Positions 7,917-17,168 of a stretch of DNA of 64,000 nucleotides are shown in pieces; position 1 is the stretch's first letter, and each line of letters starts with the position of its first letter. Location: NCBI GenBank assembly GCA_021848145.1, contig JAJZMX010000002.1, positions 1-64,000 of the forward strand, read 5' to 3'. The translations under genes and the position numbers were made by a program. This DNA is from a bacterium (GTDB lineage: Bacteria; Patescibacteriota; Saccharimonadia; Saccharimonadales; UBA4665). A model generated the notes under the pieces. The model was not told the origin of the DNA. It made no database searches and worked only from the letters and a program-made list of their open reading frames with translations.

Positions 7917-8816
7917 TTAGGCGCCGACCTTATCCTTGCGCCGACCTGTCTTTGCAGAGTGTTCAGTGTATTCAATGATGCTCACAGCAACATTACGGTC
8001 AGTTATTTTTTCTATATTAAATCCTGGCGAAGAATTAACCTCTAAAACTAGGGGACCACGATCGGAGCGAAGCATGTCTACCCCAGCGACCGTAAGCCCC
8101 ATAGCCTTAGCCGCTTTTTGCGCAGTTCGGCGCTCAATATCCGTAAGCTTTACTTTCTCCCCAACTCCGCCTTGGTGTAAGTTTGAACGAAAATCCTCAC
8201 TACTTTTTCGTGTCATACTTGCAATCACTTTTCCATTAACTACAAATGCCCGGATATCCTCGCCCCTGCTTTCTTCAATGTATTCCTGAACCAAGAAGTT
8301 TACTCCTTCAACATTGAAGGCTTGCATTACTGCAAGCGCAGCTTTCCTGGTTTCTGCTAAAACTACACCAGTACCGTGAGTGCCTCGGGCAACTTTTATT
8401 ATTACAGGAGCGCCACCGACTTGCTCTAACACCCCTTCATAATCCGCAGTTTCCCGGGCAAAAACAGTTTTTGGTATACCAACCCCCGATTTAGCTAGAA
8501 GCTGCATGCTTCGAAGTTTGTCACGTGAACGTACGATTGAAATAGAACTAGTTGTCGTAAACACGTTCTGCATCTCAAACTGCCGCACAATAGAAGATCC
8601 ATAATTAGTCAAGCTAGCCGAAATTCGGGGAATTATTGCGTCTATACCGGACACTATCTCTCCCCTATAATGCACGATTGGATTATTTTGTTCCAAAGTC
8701 ACGAAGCACTTTGCGTAGTTTATTACCCTAACGTTATGCCCCCGCTCTTGTGCTTCCTCTACTAGGCGAATAGTTGAGTAGTTTTTAGGTCCTTTAGACA
8801 AAATAGCAATATTCAT
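7917..8816 (-). CDS. rimK: RimK-family ATP-grasp ligase
   Basis: 299 residues, full length for RimK. The N-terminal pre-ATP-grasp domain is followed by 'RDKLRSMQLLAKSGVGIPKT', 'VIIKVARGTHGTGV' (ATP-binding loop), 'FLVQEYIEE' and 'GVDMLRSDRGPLVLEVNSSPG' with the Mg2+ ligands Glu and Asn. RimK adds glutamates to the C-terminus of ribosomal protein S6; relatives make other peptide-like bonds. GAGGAA lies upstream of the ATG. It is the last gene of a three-gene operon with the protease/ATP-grasp fusion and a tiny membrane protein. Confidence 0.85.
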   Translation of the reverse strand: MNIAILSKGPKNYSTIRLVEEAQERGHNVRVINYAKCFVTLEQNNPIVHYRGEIVSGIDAIIPRISASLTNYGSSIVRQFEMQNVFTTTSSISIVRSRDKLRSMQLLAKSGVGIPKTVFARETADYEGVLEQVGGAPVIIKVARGTHGTGVVLAETRKAALAVMQAFNVEGVNFLVQEYIEESRGEDIRAFVVNGKVIASMTRKSSEDFRSNLHQGGVGEKVKLTDIERRTAQKAAKAMGLTVAGVDMLRSDRGPLVLEVNSSPGFNIEKITDRNVAVSIIEYTEHSAKTGRRKDKVGA

Positions 8817-8843
8817 TATTATTCCTCGCTCGTTTATTAAGCC

Positions 8844-10172
8844 CTAGTTACGTAAACGTTGGTTCAAATACTTAGCAACTGCAGCTTCTTTTTCTTTTAC
8901 GAAAGAGCCACTATATAACTGAGGAGCCTTATTAACTTCCAGACAATACCACAATTTAGTTACTTTGTCTTGGATTAAATCCAAGCCGGCAATCTGTAAC
9001 CCCATAAGTTTAGCCGACATGGGGGCTAAATTAAGCATCGACTGAGGTAAGCTATCTGGGTCAACTATTTGTATAGTGCTGCCTCTTGAGGAGCTATATA
9101 AATGGCTGCCCCCATCATCCGGACTACGTTTGAAAATTAGTGCTACCTGCCCACCTAAGGATATAAGTCTGTAAATCCCGTCATTGGGTATATATTGCTG
9201 AGCCAATAACCAGACATCGAAGTCATTTGCTTGTCTAAATGTCCTATCAAACTCGGCTTTTGAATTAATTAGGTAGTTGTACTTACCACGCCTCCCGTTA
9301 ATGTCTTTTAAAACAAAAGGTAGGCCTAAGTCAGCTACCAATTTCTCATATTCCGATTGCAGCCTAGAAGGTAACATAAAAATGGTCTTTGGAATATTCA
9401 CTCCGTTATCGCTTAAAAGAACATATTGGTGGAGTTTGGGGGGGTCGGGGTTAAATACAACCGCTTTATCTATAAAATCTGTATGTCTATTACTAAGGTA
9501 TTGAGCTATTGCTGAAGATACCCCAGTGTGTCCATAAACGTTACTGGTACGGAAGTATACAAGACTATAGCTAGATAAATCTTCACCACCGTTGTCGACA
9601 CTTATTGAATTAGACCCTTCGCCACCTAAATTAAACACTAATTGGTCATAGGTTATACGTTCAATATCTAGCCCCTCGGAAGCTAATGCTTCGACGTATG
9701 CTTCGCTGGCATTACCTAATTTAGCGAGTAATAGAGCTGTTCTTTGATTGCCTAAGCTCGGGTTGCGGCGTGAAGCATCAACTAAGAATTTGCCCTTTAC
9801 CGTTCGACGTCCAATAAGTATCGGGAATCTATTGTTTGATCTGTTGGCTAAAGTAAAGCGCGCCTTTATCGTACGATCATTTAAAAGTACCTTAATATCT
9901 ACTTTGTAACGCAGCTCTTTGTGCCCAAAGGAATTCTTTACTAGTACTTTTGAGAACTTTGAGGTTTTTATGACCTCCCCCGTGTAGTAGGGTGACGTTG
10001 GGCCGAATAGAATAAACTCCAACTTTCCGTTTTTTTCAAGTATGTGATTCGCCCAGATCGCCGAGCTGTCTGCGCCAGTATCTATTTTTGCCAATATGTT
10101 TTCAACACCATATCCGGGCAAACTAACAGCCTCTATTGTGCCAATGGTTGGTAATGGGTAGTTATTGTTCAT
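8844..10172 (-). CDS. RimB-like aspartic-protease-fold domain fused to ATP-grasp
   Basis: 442 residues. About residues 1-140 match the ATP-dependent zinc protease/RimB-like fold, with 'ILAKIDTGADSSAIWA' (the DTGA active-site loop) and 'FPILIGRRTVKGKFLVD'. About 200-440 is a second ATP-grasp ligase: 'LPFVLKDINGRRGKYNYLI', 'WLLAQQYIPNDGIYRL', 'GLDLIQ' and 'YCLEVNKAPQ'. In other bacteria the protease-like and RimK proteins are separate neighbours; here a fused protein sits 27 bases upstream of rimK. The pair probably builds and trims an amino-acid tail on a protein or peptide. Confidence 0.8.
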   Translation of the reverse strand: MNNNYPLPTIGTIEAVSLPGYGVENILAKIDTGADSSAIWANHILEKNGKLEFILFGPTSPYYTGEVIKTSKFSKVLVKNSFGHKELRYKVDIKVLLNDRTIKARFTLANRSNNRFPILIGRRTVKGKFLVDASRRNPSLGNQRTALLLAKLGNASEAYVEALASEGLDIERITYDQLVFNLGGEGSNSISVDNGGEDLSSYSLVYFRTSNVYGHTGVSSAIAQYLSNRHTDFIDKAVVFNPDPPKLHQYVLLSDNGVNIPKTIFMLPSRLQSEYEKLVADLGLPFVLKDINGRRGKYNYLINSKAEFDRTFRQANDFDVWLLAQQYIPNDGIYRLISLGGQVALIFKRSPDDGGSHLYSSSRGSTIQIVDPDSLPQSMLNLAPMSAKLMGLQIAGLDLIQDKVTKLWYCLEVNKAPQLYSGSFVKEKEAAVAKYLNQRLRN

Positions 10173-10178
10173 TAGTAG

Positions 10179-10295
10179 TTATTTAGACAGGTGATGAACC
10201 CTAGAATAAGCAATGTAGATTATAACTATCAAGACTAATAAGATGACAATTAACAGCGGTACAAAGCCTTCCTGATTGCTACGTAACCGCTTCAT
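10179..10295 (-). CDS. 38-residue single-pass membrane protein
   Basis: A short gene starting at ATG 10295: basic N-terminus (MKRLRSNQEG), one hydrophobic segment at about residues 11-31 and a short polar tail. It ends six bases before the ATG of the protease/ATP-grasp gene, so the three are likely co-transcribed. Upstream lies TTGCAA, 18 bases, GATAAT (10302-10307, minus strand), with the -10 ending six bases before the ATG: a leaderless start. Function unknown. Confidence 0.65.
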   Translation of the reverse strand: MKRLRSNQEGFVPLLIVILLVLIVIIYIAYSRVHHLSK

Positions 10296-10336
10296 GCTTA
10301 TATTATCTGTCTCAAAAGGTCTTTTTTGCAAACTTT

Positions 10337-11443
10337 CTAGCGCCAAAACCCTTTTTTATCTTTAGAAGATTCAGCTTCAAATTGCCGTAATATATCTTGC
10401 TGGTTCTTAGTTAACTTAGTCGGTGTGTCTACAATAATAGTAACTATGTGTGCTCCCCGGGAGCTACCTTTAATATGGGGAACGCCATGTCCAGAAAGTT
10501 TAAAATCACTATGGGTTTGAGTACCTGGCGGTATCTTCATCATCATAGGACCATCAACAGTATCTACCTCAATTTCTCCACCCAACGAAGCAGTTACTAT
10601 GTCTATATGCTCACTGCTCAAGATTAAGTCTCCCTCTCTAGTGAACTGCTTGTGAGGCTTGACCCTAATATTAACGTAAAGGTCTCCTTTTTTACCCCCT
10701 GCTATAGCCTCCCCATGTTCTCGTAGCCGTATAGTTGCACCATCATCTATTCCTGGTGGTACTTTCAGTTTTATCTTTTGTCGCTTGGGTTGTGTGCCTT
10801 TACCGTGACAAACACTACAGGCTTTCTCAGGAACCTTGCCGCTACCATTACAAGTTGGGCACACACTGGCCTGCTGTATATTGCCAAATACTGTTCTAGT
10901 AACACGCACTACCTGGCCGCTACCTTTACATGTTTCGCAAGTTTTTTGTCCATATCCCGGTTCTGCAGTAGTCCCCTTACAATGACTACAAACATCTTCC
11001 ATTGTTATGTTCAGGTCGACATCGGTTCCAAAAACAGCCTCTTTAAAATCTATCTCAACCCTTGTTTCGACATCGTTACCTCTATCTGGCTGCCTACGGG
11101 AACCACTAGAGCCTCCTCCGAAAAAGCTACCAAAAATATCCCCTAGGCCAAGGTCACCAAAATCAAAGTTAATGTTCTGAGCTCCACCGAAGTCAAAACC
11201 CCCAAATCCCCCAGATCCAGCACCGCCACCACCAACGCCGGCATGACCAAACTGATCATAGCGCTGTCGTTTAGCGGGATCCTTTAGGACCTCGTAGGCC
11301 TCATTAACTTCTTTAAACTTAGCCTCGTCACCGCCCCTATCTGGGTGGGAATCTATAGCTGCCCGGCGATAGGCTTTCTTTATTTCGTCAGGGGAGGCGC
11401 TTTTACCTACACCAAGTATTTCATAGTAATCTCGCTGGGCCAT
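10337..11443 (-). CDS. dnaJ: Chaperone DnaJ
   Basis: 368 residues. J-domain residues 1-68 with the HPD motif ('[13 protein letters not shown]'), a Gly/Phe-rich stretch at about 70-110, four CXXCXGXG-type zinc motifs ([32 protein letters not shown]; the first is degenerate, with Thr-Thr where Gly is usual) and a C-terminal substrate-binding domain. DnaJ delivers substrates to DnaK and stimulates its ATPase. It follows dnaK by 86 bases; AGAGG precedes the ATG and TACAAT further up may give it an extra promoter. Confidence 0.96.
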   Translation of the reverse strand: MAQRDYYEILGVGKSASPDEIKKAYRRAAIDSHPDRGGDEAKFKEVNEAYEVLKDPAKRQRYDQFGHAGVGGGGAGSGGFGGFDFGGAQNINFDFGDLGLGDIFGSFFGGGSSGSRRQPDRGNDVETRVEIDFKEAVFGTDVDLNITMEDVCSHCKGTTAEPGYGQKTCETCKGSGQVVRVTRTVFGNIQQASVCPTCNGSGKVPEKACSVCHGKGTQPKRQKIKLKVPPGIDDGATIRLREHGEAIAGGKKGDLYVNIRVKPHKQFTREGDLILSSEHIDIVTASLGGEIEVDTVDGPMMMKIPPGTQTHSDFKLSGHGVPHIKGSSRGAHIVTIIVDTPTKLTKNQQDILRQFEAESSKDKKGFWR

Positions 11444-11529
11444 TACTTGCCTCTATCATTAATCTTTTAAACTGCCCTATTGTACCACCAAGCAAAGTTT
11501 AAGACTTTTTACTTAAGACGAAAGTATCG

Positions 11530-13446
11530 CTATTTATCTTCACTTTCGGCATTGTCGCCGTCTACTACTTCACCCTCTATTGGATCTTCCTTTGATTCGT
11601 CTTTGGCCTTGGCGTCATCAGTAGATTCCGAAGAGGAAGACTCGTACATTTTGGCTCCTATAGGCATCATAGTATCACCTAGTTTTTTAGCCGCCTCTTC
11701 TAACTCGGCCTTGCTAGCCTTATCGTTAGAAACGATCTTTTTGGCTTCGTCGACAGCTTCGTTAAGAGTCTTAGCATCGCTATCTGACAATTTATCCTTG
11801 TTGTCCTTGACCATCTTTTCTGCCTGGTAAATAGCGCTATCCAGCATATTGCGAGCCTCTACTGCTGCCTTGCGCTCTTTGTCTTCCTCGGCATGGCTCT
11901 CAGCTTCTTTAGCCATTCTCTCAACGTCTGCCTTGTCAAGGTTACCTGAACCGCTAATGGTTATGCTTTGTTCTTTGCCTGTAGCCTTGTCCTTTGCAGT
12001 AACGTTAAGGATACCGTTGGCATCAATATTGAACGTAACCTCAACCTGGGGAACGCCTCTAGGAGCCGGAGGAATACCATCCAAGATAAATCGTCCGAGA
12101 CTCTTGTTGCCCTCAACCATTTCACGCTCACCTTGAAGAACGTGGATTTCAACCTGAGACTGGTTGTCTGCTGCAGTTGAGAACACTTCGCTCTTGCTGG
12201 TAGGAATCGTCGTGTTACGTTCAATGAGTTTTGTCATGACACCGCCCATTGTTTCTATGCCCAGAGACAATGGGGTGACGTCCAGCAACAATACATCTTT
12301 AACTTCTCCCTGAAGAACGCCGGCTTGGATTGCCGCACCAATAGCAACTACCTCGTCCGGGTTAACTCCCTTCATAGGATCCTTGGAGAAGATTTTCTTA
12401 ACTTTTTCTTGGACTGCCGGCATGCGTGTCATGCCACCAACCAACACTACCGCGTCTATGTCGCTAGGCTTTAGTTTAGCGTCACTTAGAGCCTTTTTGC
12501 ATGGTATTTCGGTCTTATCTATTAAGTCACCAACAAGGCTTTCTAGTTTAGACCGAGAGAGTTTATGTTCAAAGTGCTTAGGACCTTCAGCGTCAGCTGT
12601 TAAGAAAGGCAGGTTAATGTCTACCTCTTGTGCAGTCGAAAGCTCAATTTTAGCTTTCTCCGCTTCGTCACGAAGTCGTTGCATCGCAGCCTTATCATCT
12701 GAGACATCAATGCCAGTATCCTTCTTAAACTCTTCAACAAAATAATTAATCAGTACACGGTCAAAGTCGGCGCCTCCTAAGTGAGTGTCACCATTTGTGC
12801 TTTTAACTTCAAACACGCCGTCTCCGAGCTCCAGTATTGAAATGTCGAAAGTACCACCACCAAGGTCATAGACAGCGATCTTCTCATCTGTCTTCCCTTG
12901 TTTGTCCAAACCATAAGCTAGAGCTGCGGCTGTAGGTTCATTAATGATTCTCTTTACTTCAAGACCTGCGATCTTTCCAGCGTCTTTAGTTGCCTGGCGT
13001 TGACTATCGTCAAAGTAAGCTGGAACCGTAATTACCGCTTCGCTAACTTTATCTCCCAGAAAAGCCTCAGCGTCCGACTTCAGCTTAGCTAAAACCATGG
13101 CCGAAATTTCTTCTGGGCTATATTCCTTATCAGCCATTACGACCTTTACGCCATTGCCGCTTTTCTTTATCTCATAGCCCATTAGCTTAAGGTCACGCTG
13201 GACTTCAGCATCTGAGAAATTACGACCAATAAGGCGCTTTACTTCATAAATAGTGTTTTTAGGGTTGGTTACCTGCTGACGACGAGCTACCTGCCCAACC
13301 AATCGTTCATTGTTCTTATTAACTGCAACTACTGAAGGTGTCGTCCGATTACCTTCACTGTTCGCAATTATTTCTGGTTTACCAGCCTGCATGACTGCCA
13401 TGGCCGAATTGGTTGTACCAAGGTCAATCCCGATAATTTTTGACAT
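11530..13446 (-). CDS. dnaK: Chaperone DnaK (Hsp70)
   Basis: 638 residues, normal length. '[14 protein letters not shown]' (phosphate 1), '[15 protein letters not shown]' (phosphate 2), '[14 protein letters not shown]' (adenosine motif) and the linker '[15 protein letters not shown]' are all present. The C-terminus is acidic and ends in SEDK. Upstream lie a degenerate and a canonical CIRCE element, indicating HrcA repression. AAAGGG is the ribosome-binding site. Confidence 0.97.
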   Translation of the reverse strand: MSKIIGIDLGTTNSAMAVMQAGKPEIIANSEGNRTTPSVVAVNKNNERLVGQVARRQQVTNPKNTIYEVKRLIGRNFSDAEVQRDLKLMGYEIKKSGNGVKVVMADKEYSPEEISAMVLAKLKSDAEAFLGDKVSEAVITVPAYFDDSQRQATKDAGKIAGLEVKRIINEPTAAALAYGLDKQGKTDEKIAVYDLGGGTFDISILELGDGVFEVKSTNGDTHLGGADFDRVLINYFVEEFKKDTGIDVSDDKAAMQRLRDEAEKAKIELSTAQEVDINLPFLTADAEGPKHFEHKLSRSKLESLVGDLIDKTEIPCKKALSDAKLKPSDIDAVVLVGGMTRMPAVQEKVKKIFSKDPMKGVNPDEVVAIGAAIQAGVLQGEVKDVLLLDVTPLSLGIETMGGVMTKLIERNTTIPTSKSEVFSTAADNQSQVEIHVLQGEREMVEGNKSLGRFILDGIPPAPRGVPQVEVTFNIDANGILNVTAKDKATGKEQSITISGSGNLDKADVERMAKEAESHAEEDKERKAAVEARNMLDSAIYQAEKMVKDNKDKLSDSDAKTLNEAVDEAKKIVSNDKASKAELEEAAKKLGDTMMPIGAKMYESSSSESTDDAKAKDESKEDPIEGEVVDGDNAESEDK

Positions 13447-13464
13447 ATCTTATTACCCTTTCAT

Positions 13465-13491
13465 TTAGCAGCATAAATGCCCGAGTGCTAA
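13465..13491 (-). promoter_or_regulatory. Degenerate CIRCE element (dnaK leader)
   Basis: On the plus strand TTAGCAGCA, nine bases, GAGTGCTAA. The right arm is perfect and the left arm matches six of nine positions of TTAGCACTC. It lies between the dnaK promoter and the start codon, 22 bases from the canonical CIRCE. Confidence 0.6.
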
Positions 13492-13512
13492 CAATAGTTC
13501 TATATTAAAAAA

Positions 13513-13539
13513 CTGGCACTCCTATGTCAAGAGTGCCAG
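13513..13539 (-). promoter_or_regulatory. CIRCE operator with embedded promoter (dnaK)
   Basis: CTGGCACTC, nine bases, GAGTGCCAG: a clear HrcA operator. On the minus strand the spacer holds TTGACA (13530-13525), which together with TAATAT (13507-13502) at 17 bases makes the dnaK promoter, so bound HrcA would cover the -35. Confidence 0.9.
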
Positions 13540-13555
13540 ATATATATTCAACTTT

Positions 13556-15094
13556 TTATTGCACTTTAGATAGATTGCCCAACTTGGCCTTGAATGATTG
13601 ACCTAGTTGAGAAAATAGCTGCAATACTGATTCTGAGTTAGCTGGAGCAGATACTGTCACGTTATTATAGTTGATTGTAGCCACTATAGAACCACTAAAC
13701 TTCGAACCCGGGATAGAATTAAGCTCAACCTTGTTTATTAAGTTATTGGACTTATCTACCCATATAGTAAGCGGCGTCTGTTTCCCGTCAGCTAGAGAGC
13801 TGAAATTGCCTTGACTATTTTTACCTCCAAGACATTCTTGGTAGTTTTTGTAGGCCTGAAGATTACCAATCCCCTTAAGATAGTTCGCCGCCTCGTTATC
13901 GTTCATGGTCACTGACAGTTTGTCTGAAGCAACACCACCAACCGTATCACTAGTTAATGTATTGACTTTGAAGAACGGCTTTTTCATGTAGCTACTAGTT
14001 AAATAGTTGGTGTCGCTACTAGATAAGGTCCAGTTACCATTCAACAGGCATTTTACAGGTTTACTTTGGTCTAGCATTGCTTTGCCAACACTCAACCAGT
14101 GGTTATTTATTAATTTAATGAGCTGAGGAGGAAAAAGATTTAAAACAGAAACGTTACTTAAATTAGAATTAGACGACCCACTGCCTGATGACGCAGACTG
14201 TAGTATATTAAGCAAAGACGGTGGCATGCTAACTTTAAAATAGAGATTCCCATTAACTAGTCTACCTTGTATAGGAATACTAGTATTTCCACCAAACCCA
14301 AGGTTTAAGCCTAGATCTTCATTAATTTGTTTAGTTTTTAAATTAACTGCCGAAGTACTTGTTATCTGTACTGGTAGTGTTGTTTTGCCCCCAGAGCTAT
14401 TAGCTACAATATTAGCTGTAAACTGGTCTTGGCTCATAGTATTTTTTAAGGCATTATCCAAGATATACCAAGGCTGACTTGGAAGATAAACAGTAAATAA
14501 AGCTAGAGCACCGCCACCCATTAAAACAATTAAGATTCCACAAGCAATGACCACATTGCGCCAGAAATGCTTACGCCCACTTTTACCAAATTTACTAGAA
14601 GTTTTAGGCACTTTCTCCGGTTTAGCTTCACTATCCTTACCTCCTGATGAAACTACAATTGGTTCTGTGGTTGATGTAGTTTGTTCTTGGATAGAGTGGA
14701 TTTCTGATGAAGGAGAAGTTTCAACCCTTACTGTGCTTGGTGGAGTTTCCTCTACTGTGCTCACGGCTGGAGAAGTCTGGCTAGTGGTTATATCGGTTAT
14801 TGGCTTTGGTTGACTGTCATTGTTGACGACGCCAGCTTGGTTTAGCGTGTCTGTTTCACCTGCACTAACGAAGGAAGAAGCCACTTCAGGCTCAGGAGTA
14901 GACGATTCTTCCTCTTGTGAGGTTTCTGTAGGTAATGAAACACCCTCATTCATGTCATTAACCGACTCGGTTTCACTACTAGAAACAGAGTCCTGGGTGT
15001 CATAACTTGGTTTTATTTGTTGTTGGTTTTCATCTTCGGACTGAGGCTGGTCTTGACCCGGCAGCCCTGAAACTTGATTATCGTTGGATTCCAT
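13556..15094 (-). CDS. Membrane protein in the heat-shock cluster, disordered N-terminus
   Basis: 512 residues. About 1-170 is Ser/Thr/Glu/Gln-rich and probably disordered; one membrane helix at about 178-203 ('NVVIACGILIVLMGGGALAL'); the remainder is an extracytoplasmic domain, rich in Ser/Asn, that begins 'QPWYILDNALKNTMSQDQF' and resembles lipoprotein-like beta domains (for example 'KTPLTIWVDKSNNLINKVEL'). No enzymatic motif. It sits between grpE and dnaK. Topology puts the long tail in the cytoplasm. Function unknown. Confidence 0.7.
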   Translation of the reverse strand: MESNDNQVSGLPGQDQPQSEDENQQQIKPSYDTQDSVSSSETESVNDMNEGVSLPTETSQEEESSTPEPEVASSFVSAGETDTLNQAGVVNNDSQPKPITDITTSQTSPAVSTVEETPPSTVRVETSPSSEIHSIQEQTTSTTEPIVVSSGGKDSEAKPEKVPKTSSKFGKSGRKHFWRNVVIACGILIVLMGGGALALFTVYLPSQPWYILDNALKNTMSQDQFTANIVANSSGGKTTLPVQITSTSAVNLKTKQINEDLGLNLGFGGNTSIPIQGRLVNGNLYFKVSMPPSLLNILQSASSGSGSSNSNLSNVSVLNLFPPQLIKLINNHWLSVGKAMLDQSKPVKCLLNGNWTLSSSDTNYLTSSYMKKPFFKVNTLTSDTVGGVASDKLSVTMNDNEAANYLKGIGNLQAYKNYQECLGGKNSQGNFSSLADGKQTPLTIWVDKSNNLINKVELNSIPGSKFSGSIVATINYNNVTVSAPANSESVLQLFSQLGQSFKAKLGNLSKVQ

Positions 15095-15159
15095 TCTAAT
15101 GCCTATAAGTTAATTCTTAGGTTAAATTATACATAAGCACTAGCTTTTTTTACAGCAGA

Positions 15160-15645
15160 CTATTGTTCGAGGGGTACATTTACCATAGCATGGCGTATAA
15201 CTTCATCCCCCAAAAGATACCCGGATTGAAGCTCTTCACTAACAACTTCACGACTACCTCCTGAAGAATCATCTAGGTGTACCGCCTCATGTAATTTAGG
15301 ATCGAATTCCTCTCCTACAGTTTTTATCTTACTAACGCCAAGGTCAGAAAATATTTTATCAAACTGTTTCGCTACAGCCTCAACACCTTTCATATATTCA
15401 TGCCCTTTTAGGTCTTCTGGTACATGCTTCAGTGCACGTTCTAAATTGTCGATGGCTGGAAGCAATTCCTTAACGACTTTAGCCGTACTTAGTTGGCGGA
15501 CACTAGAAAGCTGAATTTCGTGCTGACGTCGCAAATTAATCGAATCAGCTCTTTCACGCTGAAGAGCTTCGGTTAGTTCAGCTACTTTTTTTTGAGCCTC
15601 TTCTAATTCCGGATCGGTTGGTTTTTTACTCTTGTTATCTGCCAC
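15160..15645 (-). CDS. grpE: Nucleotide exchange factor GrpE
   Basis: 161 residues, short for GrpE. The N-terminal coiled coil (about residues 8-60, 'AQKKVAELTEALQRERAD') and the beta-wing signature 'GVSKIKTVGEEFDPKLHEAV' through 'GYLLGDEVIRHAMVNV' are clear. It releases ADP from DnaK. Its start overlaps the end of hrcA by 11 bases, showing an hrcA-grpE operon under the upstream CIRCE. Confidence 0.95.
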   Translation of the reverse strand: MADNKSKKPTDPELEEAQKKVAELTEALQRERADSINLRRQHEIQLSSVRQLSTAKVVKELLPAIDNLERALKHVPEDLKGHEYMKGVEAVAKQFDKIFSDLGVSKIKTVGEEFDPKLHEAVHLDDSSGGSREVVSEELQSGYLLGDEVIRHAMVNVPLEQ

Positions 15646-16348
15646 TTAATGCCCCTTCTAATTCTTGTCCTGCACGTCGGACTAAATGCATTACATCTTT
15701 ATATTGCTGCCGAGTTGGCCCTAAAACCCCAATATAGCTGTGGTCACTGAAACCGCTTCTAAATCGGGAAATGATCAAACTGGCTCCCGCACTACGACCT
15801 ACTGGGTTCTCGCGACCAATATATACGTTTAAAGGTTGGTTTGGCGACGCTTCTCTTAACCAGGGCTCAAGATTATCCAGTAGTTGCGCAACTTGGCGCA
15901 CCTGGCTTCCACTAATAAACTCTGGTTGACCAAACAAGTTGCTGAGACCACTAATATATAGCTGGTTACCTATGGTAGCTAACCCTAAATTATGGGTGAG
16001 TTCAACTAAAGTATCTACGGCATTGCGTATAATTCTCTCAGGTATGCCTCCTTCCTGAACCCTGATCGTTAAAGCTCGTGTGGCCCGTCCGTCCAATATG
16101 TCATCTTCGGACGCTTCGTTAAGCTTATTTACATAGAAGCGGTATCCTTTGTCTGTGGGAATACGTCCTGCGCTCGTATGGGGTTGCATGATATAGCCCA
16201 TCCTCTCAAGCTCAGCCATTTCGGCCCGAATCGTTGCCGAAGAAACATTAAATACTTTAGCTAGCAGATTAGACCCAACTGGACTGGCAACTTCAGCATA
16301 CTGTTCAACAATTGCTTTTAAAATTTCACTTTGACGTTCGCTCATCAT
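15635..16348 (-). CDS. hrcA: Heat-inducible repressor HrcA (short form)
   Basis: 237 residues; typical HrcA proteins have about 340. The N-terminal winged helix is intact ('LLAKVFNVSSATIRAEMAEL', 'LPHTSAGRIPT' equivalent 'QPHTSAGRIPTDKGYRFYV'), and the C-terminal 'YIGVLGPTRQQYKDVMHLV' matches the end of the family, so the shortening is in the middle inserted domain. It binds CIRCE and is released when GroEL or another chaperone is titrated. ATG 16348 is chosen over the TTG at 16357; an AGGTG lies 11 bases upstream. Confidence 0.92.
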   Translation of the reverse strand: MMSERQSEILKAIVEQYAEVASPVGSNLLAKVFNVSSATIRAEMAELERMGYIMQPHTSAGRIPTDKGYRFYVNKLNEASEDDILDGRATRALTIRVQEGGIPERIIRNAVDTLVELTHNLGLATIGNQLYISGLSNLFGQPEFISGSQVRQVAQLLDNLEPWLREASPNQPLNVYIGRENPVGRSAGASLIISRFRSGFSDHSYIGVLGPTRQQYKDVMHLVRRAGQELEGALSGR

Positions 16349-16379
16349 TTCGGGCAAAACACCTGTCTATTCAGATAAC

Positions 16380-16417
16380 ATTCTAGAAGTTTAGCACTCA
16401 ATAGTCAAGAGTGCCAG
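16380..16417 (-). promoter_or_regulatory. CIRCE operator and promoter of hrcA-grpE
   Basis: CIRCE at 16391-16417: TTAGCACTC, nine bases, GAGTGCCAG. On the minus strand the spacer carries TTGACT (16408-16403), followed after 17 bases by TAGAAT (16385-16380). The operator thus overlaps the -35 and spacer, giving HrcA autorepression. Confidence 0.9.
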
Positions 16418-17167
16418 CTAACTTGCGCTACTGCCCTTATCTAGAAGATATTTGGAAGTTTGATCAAAAAGTGAGCCTAGAAGATCAAGATTTACCCGTT
16501 TATTTTGCTGAACTCCACCATGAGCCAGAATATCTATCTCCTTAGCTGCTGCATCAAGTCTGTCGTTAACCACTATATTTAAGGTTTTGTTGTTTAACGC
16601 TTCTTTAAAAATGCGCCGACCCGTTTCCAGGCGATTAATAATCTCAGCTTTAGACATTTCGCCGCGGTTAGTTAAACGTCTTATCCACTCATTAAAGGAT
16701 GGTGGCAAAATTAATATACCGACACTATCCGGTTTTATTGCGCTAACATTGTTGAATCCCCCGATCTCAATATCTTTAATTGCGATCTTGTTTTCCATTT
16801 GAGCGCGCTCAAGTTCCCTGATACTAATTCCTGAAACCTGCTGGTCATGGATTATTTCCGCCTCGAGAAACTTGCCGCTGCGCAGATCTTCTAGCACGTC
16901 ATCCTCTTTTCGAAACCAATAGTTGATTCCATTTTTTTCCTGTATACCGTTATTGGTACGTGGTTTTCGTGTCGTATCCGAAACTATAAAATGGTAGTCA
17001 CCGGTTTTTAAAAGTTCATTAATAATAGTATTTCTACCTACCGCAGAGGGACCGCTTAGCAATACTAAGGGTATCTTGACAAGCAGATTTAGGCCATCAC
17101 TGGAAACCTTATAGTTGGCGAGTATTGTTTCTAATTCTTTACGGTAATGCAATTGGTTCATGTTCAT
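16418..17167 (-). CDS. Guanylate-kinase-like protein with altered P-loop
   Basis: 249 residues, longer than Gmk (about 205). 'LLSGPSAVGRNTIINELL' occupies the P-loop position and 'VSDTTRKPRTNNGIQEKNGI' is the GMP-binding arm with 'FLEAEIIHDQQVSG' following, so the fold is guanylate kinase. In the P-loop GxxxxGK[ST], the invariant Lys is replaced by Arg (GPSAVGRNT). It begins one base after the lepA stop. It might be a non-classical kinase acting on another partner, or catalytically weak; which one cannot be told from sequence. Confidence 0.75.
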   Translation of the reverse strand: MNMNQLHYRKELETILANYKVSSDGLNLLVKIPLVLLSGPSAVGRNTIINELLKTGDYHFIVSDTTRKPRTNNGIQEKNGINYWFRKEDDVLEDLRSGKFLEAEIIHDQQVSGISIRELERAQMENKIAIKDIEIGGFNNVSAIKPDSVGILILPPSFNEWIRRLTNRGEMSKAEIINRLETGRRIFKEALNNKTLNIVVNDRLDAAAKEIDILAHGGVQQNKRVNLDLLGSLFDQTSKYLLDKGSSAS

Positions 17168-17168
17168 C

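Noticed and set aside
11480-12745. Plus-strand frames opposite dnaK, lepA, ftsH and other genes
   Set aside because: Long antisense shadows with biased composition (Ser/Leu-rich) and no motifs; the minus-strand genes are certain.
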